A stretch of DNA of 64,000 nucleotides, from positions 16,533-80,532 of the IMG/VR virus record IMGVR_UViG_3300020171_000003; one strand, 5' to 3'. Made by a program: the position numbers and the translations under genes. Positions 22,789 through 30,636 of the stretch are shown here, one piece after another; the stretch's first letter is position 1; every line of letters begins with the position of its first letter. The notes below the pieces were generated by a model. That model did not search any database. It saw only the letters and a program-made list of their open reading frames with translations, and was not told the DNA's origin. Source of the stretch: a virus.

Positions 22789-23010
22789 ATGGAAAATCAA
22801 GAAATAATTGACAGGATTGTGTTTGCATACAAAATGGAAGAAGGGTCAGATTTAGAGCATGAAGGTTTTGTCTTCAAGGAAGAAGAGTTCAAAAATTTCT
22901 TTCAAGGATTTCTTGTTGCTCATGAGGAAATGGGTTCTATTACAGCAGATCAGTATAAGGAATTGACGGATTTTGTCAAGGAAGCAAAATACAAAGTGAT
23001 TTCGGTGTAA
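22789..23010 (+). CDS. Unknown 73-aa acidic protein
   Basis: AAAAGGAGAAGAATA precedes the start. The helical acidic protein (DRIVFAYKMEEGSDLEHEGF) has no recognised domain. It sits directly before the Cys-repeat protein. Confidence 0.55.
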   Translation: MENQEIIDRIVFAYKMEEGSDLEHEGFVFKEEEFKNFFQGFLVAHEEMGSITADQYKELTDFVKEAKYKVISV

Positions 23011-23022
23011 AGGAGAATGAAA

Positions 23023-23655
23023 ATGGAATTAGAAAACAATTATTGGGTGGACAGTAATAACAATAGCTGGAATAAAAGTTTATACTCAAAAGAAGAGGCA
23101 GAGAAATATAGCAATACTTTACGGAATTGTCGGTATTGTCAGGGTTGTCAGGATTGTCAGGATTGTCAGGATTGTCAGAATTGTCAGGGTTGTCAGGATT
23201 GTCGGAATTGTCGGTATTGTCTGGATTGTCAGAATTGTCAGGGTTGTCAGGATTGTCTGGATTGTCAGAATTGTCAGGGTTGTCAGGATTGTCGGAATTG
23301 TCAGGATTGTCGGAATTGTCTGGATTGTCAGAATTGTCAGGATTGTCAGGATTGTCAGGATTGTCAGAATTGTCAGGGTTGTCAGGATTGTCGGTATTGT
23401 CAGGGTTGTCAGGATTGTCAGAACTTTAAAACAAATCCCCAAAGGATCTTTTCAGAAAAACAAGGCTCCCGAAAAGATCAAACAGAAATTTATTGGGACG
23501 ATTTACACACACAAGTTAATTGCGGATGTTTTCATGGAAACTTAGCGGAATTTGAAAACAGAGTTATTGAGGTTCATGGGGATAATAAATTTGGAATAGA
23601 GTATTTAGCATGGATTAAACGAGTAAAACTATATATTGGAATTAAAAATTTCTGA
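23023..23655 (+). CDS. Cys-triplet repeat protein (33 x C-x-x)
   Basis: The 210-residue protein has a 35-residue start, then 33 consecutive triplets with Cys in the middle (residues ~35-133), flanked by Asn/Asp/Gly/Tyr before and Gln/Arg/Leu after, then a 77-residue tail with CGC. A Cys every third residue would stack along one face of a narrow beta-helix or solenoid and could bind a row of metal ions or form disulphides. I know of no function. ATG 23023 is chosen over the one at 23017 by distance to GGAG. Codon use is limited to GAT, AAT, TAT, GGT, TGT, CAG, CGG and CTG in the repeats. Confidence 0.75.
   Translation: MELENNYWVDSNNNSWNKSLYSKEEAEKYSNTLRNCRYCQGCQDCQDCQDCQNCQGCQDCRNCRYCLDCQNCQGCQDCLDCQNCQGCQDCRNCQDCRNCLDCQNCQDCQDCQDCQNCQGCQDCRYCQGCQDCQNFKTNPQRIFSEKQGSRKDQTEIYWDDLHTQVNCGCFHGNLAEFENRVIEVHGDNKFGIEYLAWIKRVKLYIGIKNF
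23125..23421 (+). repeat. 9-bp coding minisatellite, 33 units
   Basis: Each unit is RRT-TGT-CNG in form (GATTGTCAG being commonest). Only three positions vary: bases 1, 2 and 8. The array is uninterrupted for 297 bp and in frame, so copy-number change keeps the protein open. Confidence 0.95.
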
Positions 23656-23684
23656 ATTGAAAATTTCTACATGGAATTTCTACA
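23646..23684. repeat. AT-rich repeat with ATTTCTACAT motif, copy 2
   Basis: Counterpart of 20658-20697, beginning within the last codons of the Cys-repeat gene. Confidence 0.6.
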
Positions 23685-23776
23685 AAGAAGGGAGGTGATA
23701 AGTAAACAGATACAAAAGGAATAAAAACTTAAAATAAGATCAATCATAAACTGAAAATAAAGAAGGGATAATAAAC

Positions 23777-24121
23777 ATGAAAAGGACAGAAATAGAATAT
23801 GTGAAGAAAAATGACGGTAAGATCTATGTAGTAGGTTTTAAGAATGTTGCCACAAGGAAGGATTTGTTTTTAGAAGTTGGTTTAGCAATATATAATGAGT
23901 ATATAAATTCAGGTGAGTATTATTTTTTAAGTGGCTCGGATAAAGATCAAATAATAGTAAGACATCCTCATTCCTGTTATCTGTATTTTATTTATAAGGA
24001 TTGTTCTTATGAACCAAAGGAATTTTATAATAGAATACAATGGATAAAGAATGCAGGTGAGAATCTAAAGAAGATAAAGGATAACATTGCTAATAGAAAG
24101 GTTCAGACAATCATTATCTAA
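23777..24121 (+). CDS. Unknown 114-aa protein
   Basis: AAGAAGGGATAATAAAC precedes ATG 23777. The mixed alpha/beta product (GKIYVVGFKNVATRKDLFLE; HSCYLYFIYKDCSYEPKEF) is not recognised. It is the last plus-strand gene before the hinge and is followed by a terminator. Confidence 0.6.
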   Translation: MKRTEIEYVKKNDGKIYVVGFKNVATRKDLFLEVGLAIYNEYINSGEYYFLSGSDKDQIIVRHPHSCYLYFIYKDCSYEPKEFYNRIQWIKNAGENLKKIKDNIANRKVQTIII

Positions 24122-24147
24122 ACCAAGCAATAAACAGAGAAAAGAAC

Positions 24148-24188
24148 AAGGAATTAAATAATAACCAAAATTAATTCCTTTTCTTTTT
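24148..24188 (+). terminator. Intrinsic terminator
   Basis: AAGGAATTAA (24148-24157) and TTAATTCCTT (24171-24180), a perfect 10-bp stem followed by TTCTTTTTC. Confidence 0.8.
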
Positions 24189-24257
24189 CATATTTTAAAC
24201 CATTTATTAGAATTCCATAACCTGGTTAAGAAAATTAATATAGGAATATTACAAAAA

Positions 24258-24286
24258 CACCGGAGGTATTTCACTTTCCCATATGA
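24258..24286 (+). repeat. 29-bp repeat, copy 2
   Basis: Exact copy of 21271-21299, here in the non-coding stretch 24189-24707 that otherwise contains only AT-rich repeats. Confidence 0.8.
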
Positions 24287-24342
24287 CCAAAACTACTTCC
24301 TGATCCTCATTATCGAATAGTATTTAAACATTGAATAAGCTT

Positions 24343-24497
24343 CAGTTAATGAATACCATTCAGAAAATGAATAAGCCTCAGAAAATGAATAAGCCTCAGA
24401 AAATGAATACCATTCAGAAAATGAATAATCCTCGAAAATATTCAGAAAATAAATACCGTTCATTTAATTATCACCATTCAGAAAATGAATTGCCTTT
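24343..24497 (+). repeat. 18-bp iteron-like array
   Basis: Units of the form CAGAAAATGAATAAGCCT or CAGAAAATGAATACCATT start at 24361, 24379, 24397 and 24415 with exact 18-bp spacing; degenerate copies begin near 24343, 24442 and 24478. The core TGAATA/TTCATT continues irregularly to 24605. No ribosome site or coding logic is visible, so the stretch looks like protein-binding iterons. Confidence 0.7.
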
Positions 24498-24707
24498 AGT
24501 AAACACCATTTATTCATTAAATATCATAAATATAATAAATGAACTTCATTCATTAAATAAGCCAAAGATAATGAATGACATTCAACTAATGAATATCATT
24601 CATTTTTACTTCTACATGCAAAAAACTATAATCATTTCCAGATATAAAATAGAAGTGATTAAAACAGCATAAAAAAACATTTTCATAGTATCTCACTTTC
24701 TGTTTGA

Positions 24708-24734
24708 AGTTTATTTTTAAATAGTCTCTTGCTT
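24708..24734 (+). repeat. 27-bp inverted repeat, left arm
   Basis: AGTTTATTTTTAAATAGTCT followed by CTTGCTT, exactly repeated in inverse orientation at 25330-25356, bracketing the wHTH gene. Both arms point inward. Confidence 0.85.
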
Positions 24735-24753
24735 GATAATTAATAAAAACAAT

Positions 24754-25290
24754 TTACTTACTTTCATTCACTTTCAATGCTGTAAAATAATCATTGAATT
24801 TCTTTTCATGTTCTGTTCTCAGAACAACAAACACTTTTTTATTTTCTTTCAAGACTCGCATTTTGTGTGACTGTTTGCTTTTGAGATAAGACAAATGTGA
24901 ATTGACACGACTTTCTTTTGTAGCAGCTTTTTCTGCTATTTCTTTTATTGTCAAACGACTGAAAAGCAAGCAATCATTGATAACATGTGCATTGCTCGTC
25001 AAGCTGTTATCAAAAAAATCAATCTCACGACTTGACGTTTTTGACGCTTTTTCTTTTACTTTTTCAGCTTGCTTAATATCGAAAAAATACTTACATGCTG
25101 TTTTCATTTCAATGTTATCGCACGTTGAACATTGACTATCTTTTTCATCAAAAAAAGAAAATGCTTTACAATAATTTATAGCATTTTCAAACGTAAAATC
25201 TTGAACGTCTGTTACTTTTTCAACGTCTTTTTCAACTTCAATATTCTTATCTTTATTCTTATCTTTTTTTGCTATATTTTTTGGATTCAT
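24754..25290 (-). CDS. Winged-HTH DNA-binding protein of the hinge region
   Basis: The 178-residue product has a Lys-rich start, a possible metal site CSTCDNIEMKTAC near residues 56-68, and a C-terminal winged helix (LTIKEIAEKAATKESRVNSH, then YLKSKQSHKMRVLKENKKVF) like the C-terminus of the protein at 4679-5302. ATG 25290 has AAAGTGAG upstream, as at 7311; a TTG at 25335 is a weaker choice. Flanked by perfect inverted repeats and close to iteron-like DNA, it may be an origin-, partition- or switch-region binding protein. Confidence 0.6.
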   Translation of the reverse strand: MNPKNIAKKDKNKDKNIEVEKDVEKVTDVQDFTFENAINYCKAFSFFDEKDSQCSTCDNIEMKTACKYFFDIKQAEKVKEKASKTSSREIDFFDNSLTSNAHVINDCLLFSRLTIKEIAEKAATKESRVNSHLSYLKSKQSHKMRVLKENKKVFVVLRTEHEKKFNDYFTALKVNESK

Positions 25291-25329
25291 AATAGTCTCA
25301 CTTTCTATGCTGTTAAGCACGTTTAAATG

Positions 25330-25366
25330 AAGCAAGAGACTATTTAAAAATAAACTGATATGTCAA
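25330..25366 (-). promoter_or_regulatory. 27-bp inverted repeat, right arm, with promoter of the wHTH gene
   Basis: The inverse of 24708-24734 occupies 25330-25356. On the minus strand TTGACA (25366-25361) precedes it, with TAGTCT (25342-25337) as a possible -10 at 18 bases. Thus the repeat overlaps the gene's own control region. Confidence 0.6.
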
Positions 25367-26566
25367 AGAACAAATTTTCTAACAAGAGTCAAAAGCAGCT
25401 AATTTCTGTTTTGTTGCTTTTTTCATCATGTTAGTAATCTAAAAGATCATATAAATAACTTGATTACAGAACTATCATACTTTTATCAACAGAGTCAAGA
25501 CTTTTTTTTAATTAATATCACTTTTTTTTTAATTAATATCATTTTTCTGCATTCACTCAATGAATACAAGCTTAATCAATCAAATAACACTAAAAAAATG
25601 TAATAAAATCAATAACAACTTATTCAGATGAACGACATGACACGATAATCACATAGTCAATACTAACACAAGCATAATTTCTATGCCCGAAATAACTATC
25701 TATAATCATAGTACTATTAATCATACGTTTATCAATCATTCTCATATATCGTCAATTCTCGTTCATTAAAATATAATTAATAATAATAAACTAAATAAAA
25801 CAAATTAATAAACTATTAATCAATCATTGAATATAATTCATTCTATTACTCATTCATTATTACTTAACTCATTCTATATTGCTTCATGCATTGTCTAACA
25901 CTCTGTTCATTTATTAATTGAATGATATTCATTATTGCTTTCTACATAGATTAATACTTTCTATATTATCTGAATGTCATTCATTTGTTCGTGCGGTTTA
26001 CGGGCGGTAGGATAAGAGAAGGTGAGTTGGTAGTGGAGCGCGGATAGTAATATGATATGACTATCATGTATCATGACTATCATGCATCATCTGATTGACT
26101 CATTCAATCAGTTGTCTCAGGTTGTTATACGAGACGGTATTGTCTCAATATGATACAGTTTTTTTTATCTAATAATATCAATAGGTTATGAAAGTAGTTT
26201 ACATAATACTCGTTATCAGACGTACAAAAAAACAGTCAAAACCCCCCTGGTTTCATCTCAAAAAGTTCGGAAAATAGTGATTTGGGGACCACGCCGAAAT
26301 ATTTATACCAGATGCAAAAGTGAAGCATAGCCGTGACGAATAGCAGCAGACCATTATCATTTTAAAACGAATCCTGTTAAACCATTAATTAAAAATAACG
26401 AATATAGAAAAACAGGGATTTAATAAAAGGAAACCTGAAAAAATGCAATCCGGATGAGTAAAAGTGAAGCATAGACCATCCAAACATGAAAAACCATGAA
26501 AACAATTCAAAAACACAAAGTTTCCTATGCTCTGAGTCTTTTTTACATGCCAACCGAAACTATTTC
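25367..26566. other. Non-coding AT-rich hinge between early and late genes
   Basis: About 1.2 kb without a supportable gene. It contains a 22-bp tandem duplication of T-tract plus AATTAATATCA (near 25503-25545), many scattered ATTCATT/AATGAAT motifs (25550-25990), TGACTATCATGTATCAT near-repeats (26058-26090), palindrome CTGATTGA / TCAATCAG (about 26090-26112), GAGAC/GTCTC pairs, a locally GC-richer patch (26245-26300), and a 15-bp direct repeat AAAAGTGAAGCATAG at 26316-26330 and 26460-26474. It is a candidate for the origin, the packaging site or both. I see no riboswitch or tRNA. Confidence 0.6.
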
Positions 26567-26595
26567 TTGACATTTATAGATGAATATCATAGAAT
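26567..26595 (+). promoter_or_regulatory. Promoter at the head of the late region
   Basis: TTGACA (26567-26572), a 17-base spacer and TAGAAT (26590-26595), then AAAGGAG and ATG 26621. Confidence 0.8.
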
Positions 26596-26620
26596 AATAG
26601 ATATGAAAGGAGTACAAAAG

Positions 26621-27226
26621 ATGGCAATAAAAGCAATGCAAAGCGTAACCAGAGTACCAACCACATACGATTCACTCATATCCGGATTAGCCGTGAATGA
26701 AGAAAAGCAATCCGTAGTCCGTCCGTTATACACTTGGGATTACGTCCAAGAATGCACGGAACGCTGTCCGGCTTATGAAGGAACCACATGTCATTTCAAT
26801 AAGGATGTCCGGACGAATAAGCGGTGTAAGGTGATGGACATGTATTTGAAAGGTGTAGCGGATACGGTGATGTTAGCATACCCGAAGGATGAGATAATTG
26901 ACCCAAGAACATTGTGGAGAGTCGGAATGCATCTCATGCCGTTGTACCAGATGTTAGGACGGATGAAGATAGAGGAGGCCACGTTTCATACTGTTATATT
27001 TACGGATGATAAAGGCCGAAGGAAAGCCAACCCAATATATAAGGAGATACGGGAGACATTGAAACAGATTGAAAGTGCTTGGAGGGACTTGAATCTCGGA
27101 GGAAGTTTGGGGGAAGGTTATCTGGACTTCGGAGATAAGAGTCCGTCGGGCAGAGGTGCTAATTTAACTGATCCGGATGATTATTATACCCGGATGCAGA
27201 AAGGCGGGAGGCAGGTGAAGACATGA
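26621..27226 (+). CDS. Possible terminase small subunit (P27-like)
   Basis: The 201-residue protein has an N-terminal Cys cluster (CTERCPAYEGTTCHF, then KRCKVM, residues 45-72) and a C-terminal half whose stretch NPIYKEIRETLKQIESAWRD (residues ~143-162) resembles the P27-type small terminase pattern of an N-P-x-Y/L start and helical pair before the oligomerisation core. ATG 26621 with AAAGGAG is the only well-supported start. It lies first in the late operon, two kilobases before the large subunit, where a DNA-recognition subunit is expected. The assignment is tentative. Confidence 0.5.
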   Translation: MAIKAMQSVTRVPTTYDSLISGLAVNEEKQSVVRPLYTWDYVQECTERCPAYEGTTCHFNKDVRTNKRCKVMDMYLKGVADTVMLAYPKDEIIDPRTLWRVGMHLMPLYQMLGRMKIEEATFHTVIFTDDKGRRKANPIYKEIRETLKQIESAWRDLNLGGSLGEGYLDFGDKSPSGRGANLTDPDDYYTRMQKGGRQVKT

Positions 27227-27741
27227 GAAATCCTTGTTTGAAGTGTAAACGGCATTTGAAGGGTTTGGATAAGAATGGACCGGAGTGTACGGAGTGTTTG
27301 CTTCGGCTTCAATATGCCCATAGTATTGAAGTGAAGGATGAGGATGAGACCCTTCAAGTACGGAATTGGAGAAAGTGTAAGGTGTGCGGTACGGAAAAGA
27401 TATTGGAAGAGGAATATAATCGGAAGGGTAGAAAGAAAGGTGAGTATGTTGACACCTGTAAGGAGTGTATGGGTGAATCAATTATGCGGGCACGGGAAGA
27501 AAAAGCCGTAGCGAAGGTTACTATTATGATTAAGGATAAAGGACTGCATACATGGTTGAAAGAAAGAGCGGGTAAGGAATTCCGAACAGTAGAGAACCAG
27601 ATATTGTTCTTTCTTACTATGGTGAAGGACTTAGAGAATACGACCGTGATTGAAAAGAAAACTTTGTTTGAAGACGGACGGAAGCCCCAGCCTGTGTATA
27701 GAAGTTTTGACGAGATTGGTAAAATAGATAAGGAGGAGTAG
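27223..27741 (+). CDS. Double zinc-finger protein with RHH-like C-terminus
   Basis: The 172-residue product has CLKC/CTEC (residues 5-25) and a second finger CKVC/CKEC (52-82) of the kind seen next to phage nucleases, then a segment AVAKVTIMIKDKGLHTWLKE (near 95-115) like a ribbon-helix-helix. Overlaps the preceding gene by ATGA. Probably DNA-binding. It could assist packaging or late regulation. Confidence 0.6.
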   Translation: MRNPCLKCKRHLKGLDKNGPECTECLLRLQYAHSIEVKDEDETLQVRNWRKCKVCGTEKILEEEYNRKGRKKGEYVDTCKECMGESIMRAREEKAVAKVTIMIKDKGLHTWLKERAGKEFRTVENQILFFLTMVKDLENTTVIEKKTLFEDGRKPQPVYRSFDEIGKIDKEE

Positions 27742-27745
27742 AAAA

Positions 27746-28006
27746 ATGATTAGAGGACAAAAATATTTAGTGACTACGGAAGAATATTTTGTAACCCCAA
27801 ACGGGAAACAATATAAAGCTGCTTTTGGTGAATATAAAGGTAAGGCGGCTTTCGGTGTTGATTTTACTTACATCGGAAATATTGCTTTAAAAACGGATAA
27901 AATTTATTCTGCGGTAAAGACGGATGAAGTTGATTTTGGAAATAAGCAAGATGAATGGAGTGAAAAAGGAGAAATGCGAGATACTTGGATTTATAATGCA
28001 GAATAA
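27746..28006 (+). CDS. Unknown 86-aa protein
   Basis: AAGGAGGAGTAGAAA precedes the start. The product is beta-rich (KYLVTTEEYFVTPNGKQYKA) and not recognised. It is followed directly by the structured RNA element. Confidence 0.55.
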   Translation: MIRGQKYLVTTEEYFVTPNGKQYKAAFGEYKGKAAFGVDFTYIGNIALKTDKIYSAVKTDEVDFGNKQDEWSEKGEMRDTWIYNAE

Positions 28007-28012
28007 TTAGTT

Positions 28013-28093
28013 TCCTCCGACTTGTAAAAGGGTAATGGTAAAAAGCCCAGGTGATAGTTCGGGAGTGCTAAAGCACAAGTCGGAGGATTTTTT
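28013..28093 (+). ncRNA. Structured leader with intrinsic terminator (possible attenuator)
   Basis: A 13-bp perfect stem, TCCTCCGACTTGT (28013-28025) with ACAAGTCGGAGGA (28075-28087), closes a 49-base region and is followed by T6 (28088-28093). Inside, GGGT/GCCC and GTGC-TAAA-GCAC can form side hairpins, and CCC/GGG offers an alternative pairing. The T6 lies just before the AAAGGA site of the gene at 28106, so folding could control read-through into the terminase operon. It matches no riboswitch class I know. Confidence 0.6.
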
Positions 28094-28105
28094 AAAGGAA
28101 TATAA

Positions 28106-28501
28106 ATGATTAAACTGTGCCCAAAATGTAGAGGAACACTCATATTAGAAGATCGTGTCCTTTTTTGCATAGATTGTTTGTATGTAGTTGATCGCTTTTT
28201 AAAAAGGGAAAAGCTTGACGATGATATCCGTTCGCTAAGGAGTAAAGGATTATCGTGGGCCTCAATAGGAAAACGAGTAAACAGAACAGCAATGGCAGTT
28301 AGACGACGGTTCATCATTGCTTTTGGTAAAGATCATGAGTTAATGCAGGATATTCAGAAAGTGAAGGATCAGAAAGAAACAACATTGCTTTCTTATCTAA
28401 TGAAAGAAGATGGGTTATCCTATTCTTTTATTTCAAAGGAACTTGGCATAAGTATAAATGCTTGTAAGCAGAAGGTCAGGAGAGAAAGGATGAAATTATA
28501 A
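28106..28501 (+). CDS. Zinc-ribbon plus HTH protein
   Basis: The 131-residue protein opens with a zinc ribbon (CPKC at 5-8, CIDC at 21-24) followed by two HTH-like units (LSWASIGKRVNRTAMAVRRR near 48 and LSYSFISKELGISINACKQK near 103). The tandem HTH and location just before the large terminase make it an alternative candidate for the small terminase or a late regulator. AAAGGAATATAA precedes the start. Confidence 0.6.
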   Translation: MIKLCPKCRGTLILEDRVLFCIDCLYVVDRFLKREKLDDDIRSLRSKGLSWASIGKRVNRTAMAVRRRFIIAFGKDHELMQDIQKVKDQKETTLLSYLMKEDGLSYSFISKELGISINACKQKVRRERMKL

Positions 28502-28504
28502 ATT

Positions 28505-28693
28505 ATGGATTGGAAAACAAAAGAAACAGCAAAGGCAATTATAACGTCACTTAATGTAGGTGATAAATTAAAAGACCTCACAAATAAGCATTTAGCAGAC
28601 CTTCTTTTAAAACACATTTGGTCGAAATATGATGTTTTCAGCCATGAAAGTGATTTGTTAGAGGAAGTTATTGAAAGATTAAGGAAAGGATGA
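28505..28693 (+). CDS. Unknown 62-aa protein
   Basis: Small helical protein (TNKHLADLLLKHIWSKYDVF) starting four bases after the previous stop. Not recognised. Confidence 0.55.
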   Translation: MDWKTKETAKAIITSLNVGDKLKDLTNKHLADLLLKHIWSKYDVFSHESDLLEEVIERLRKG

Positions 28694-28697
28694 AAGA

Positions 28698-30575
28698 ATG
28701 TCGGTAAACGGTTTACGGAAGGCTGTTAAAGAAGTAGAAGAAATTACATATAGATCAGGCGGAGAGGGAATGATTGCTTGGTGTGATGATAAGGTTAGGT
28801 TACCTATTTACCCGACTGAATCAGAAATAGCAATTTGGTGGCCGTTAGGTGATTTACCCCAAGAGAAGAATCCTAAGACAGGAAGGAGTTATCAAGACCT
28901 CTGGGACTTTCATAAGATGGTTCTTAAAGAAGCTTTGCAGATGGATGATCATCATAGATTTCTTTATAGACTTATTGTTTTTTGTTGGATGCGTGGTGAA
29001 GGTAAATCAATTCTTGCGGTTCTTATTCAATTATGGAAATTCTTTAACTGGCCAAGACAATTAATAACTCTTGGTGCAAATAGTAAGGATCAGATCAAGT
29101 TTGTCCATTTTGAATGGATGAGAGATATTATTTTAAACTCACCAGAACTTTTAAACGATATTGGTGGGAAAATGAATATTAAGGAGAAATATATTCAGAT
29201 GAAAGATAGTAGAGGACGTATCCAGTCAACAATTCGTCCTATCTCAACTGCTACAGGTATTGTGTCAAACATTACTGGGTACACTTTCTCTGAAATCTTT
29301 GCTATGAAGAAACCAGACTTCTTCACCCAGTTAGATGGTTCCATTCGTAATATTCCAAATGCTTTAGGTGTTATTGATTCTACTGTTTCCTCAAAAAAGC
29401 ATGTTCTCTATCAGTTATATAGTAATGTTCTTTTAGGTAAAACAAAGAATGTTTATTTTTCTTATCGGTGTTCCCCTGCTGGTAATTATGAAGATTTTTC
29501 TCATCCACATATGGATCAAGATCAGTTAGATGATTATGAAATCAAGTTTCCTTTTGGTGAGTTTGATAAATACTTTAAGAATACTTGGTCAGCAGGTTCT
29601 CATAAAGTTTTTTCCCATACGATGGTTGAAGAAATGAGTATTATTTCAGCAAAAGGTTCTTTTTATGATCATGCTCAAATTAAAGAGTTATTGGATAAGA
29701 AAGAACATTTGATTGATATGCGGACGAGTGTTGAGCAGAAAACATTTAGTAATGAAAGAAGTTTAGAAGGCATTGCGAAACGATTAGGAGATATAATTGA
29801 TTGTTTTGAACCAGTTGATACTTTATACACCCTTTCAGATGGACAAGGAAGACCTAAAGCAGCTACTTTAGATGATTTAATGTTTTTAGGAGAAAGATTT
29901 GATACTGATTGGGTTATTCTTGCAGGAACAGACTTTGGAGATCCTTACTCAACTGCGAGTAATGCAAGAACCATTGGAGTAGTCCTTGCAAAAGGTTTAC
30001 CTGGTTCTAAATCTGATCCTTCTCTTTATTTGAGAACACCTACAGCACCTCAATATATTTATTTTTTATTAGTCCTTTCTGTTTCTTCTGAGCATTCTAT
30101 TAATACTATAAAGGAAAGTATGGAATATGCTCACAATGAGTTCTTAGGAATTGATTCTTTATGTAGTGAGCATTACGGAGCTTGGGATATAGGACAATGG
30201 TCTGAAGATAGAGAAATACCGTTTACTCCTATTCATCCTAATTATGAAAAACAAAAAGATTGTTTTAAAGCTTTGCTTGAATGCGGGAAAGAAGGACGAA
30301 TTAAATTTCCATCTAAGATAGGTATTCCTGGTTCTAAATCAAACAATATATTAATAGAAGAACTTGAAGAATTTGATCATGATGTAGATTTAAAATGGTT
30401 CGGAAGTACAGAAAAGAGTGAAAGATATGGTATTCAGGATGATGTTGTTTATGCAATAGGGTGGGGTTTATATGGCGGAAGAATGCTCGGGGTTGATGAT
30501 TTTAGAATACGAGTTCGTAAAAGAAGTTTCGGTGAAATGTCAGTTCCTTCAGGGTTGTTAGGTAGATATACCTAG
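28698..30575 (+). CDS. terL: Terminase large subunit
   Basis: The 625-residue protein is the ATP-driven packaging motor and nuclease. The N-terminal ATPase domain has a Walker A variant RGEGKSI (residues 99-105) after the WM strand; the nuclease part contains VILAGTDFGDPYS near residue 413 and SEHYGAWDIGQW near 497 with the acidic residues expected of the RNase H-like fold. The C-terminus is basic. Directly followed by portal and protease genes in the usual order. Confidence 0.85.
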   Translation: MSVNGLRKAVKEVEEITYRSGGEGMIAWCDDKVRLPIYPTESEIAIWWPLGDLPQEKNPKTGRSYQDLWDFHKMVLKEALQMDDHHRFLYRLIVFCWMRGEGKSILAVLIQLWKFFNWPRQLITLGANSKDQIKFVHFEWMRDIILNSPELLNDIGGKMNIKEKYIQMKDSRGRIQSTIRPISTATGIVSNITGYTFSEIFAMKKPDFFTQLDGSIRNIPNALGVIDSTVSSKKHVLYQLYSNVLLGKTKNVYFSYRCSPAGNYEDFSHPHMDQDQLDDYEIKFPFGEFDKYFKNTWSAGSHKVFSHTMVEEMSIISAKGSFYDHAQIKELLDKKEHLIDMRTSVEQKTFSNERSLEGIAKRLGDIIDCFEPVDTLYTLSDGQGRPKAATLDDLMFLGERFDTDWVILAGTDFGDPYSTASNARTIGVVLAKGLPGSKSDPSLYLRTPTAPQYIYFLLVLSVSSEHSINTIKESMEYAHNEFLGIDSLCSEHYGAWDIGQWSEDREIPFTPIHPNYEKQKDCFKALLECGKEGRIKFPSKIGIPGSKSNNILIEELEEFDHDVDLKWFGSTEKSERYGIQDDVVYAIGWGLYGGRMLGVDDFRIRVRKRSFGEMSVPSGLLGRYT

Positions 30576-30636
30576 TTTTTTACCTTTGAGTTTTTCTGTT
30601 GTAGTATCAGGTCACTTTAAATTTTAAAAGGATACT

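Noticed and set aside
23119-23442. Long open frames on the other strand and in another frame over the Cys repeat
   Set aside because: They are by-products of the 9-bp repeat, which is open in several frames. Only the 23023 frame has a ribosome site and unique flanking sequence.
20658-23684. AATTTCTAC elements resembling part of a Cas12a direct repeat
   Set aside because: Only two short elements per site, no spacer array, no T-rich hairpin partner and no cas genes.
24331-24672. Open frame with repeated MNKPQK-type hexapeptides
   Set aside because: No ribosome site, non-ATG start, composition of non-coding AT repeats. The 18-bp period is better read as iterons.
24708-25356. Insertion sequence bounded by 27-bp inverted repeats
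   Set aside because: The enclosed gene is a wHTH protein without transposase motifs and no target-site duplication is visible outside the arms.
28013-28093. preQ1 riboswitch, suggested by the deazaguanine genes
   Set aside because: The conserved preQ1 loop and pseudoknot patterns are absent and the element is far from the que genes.
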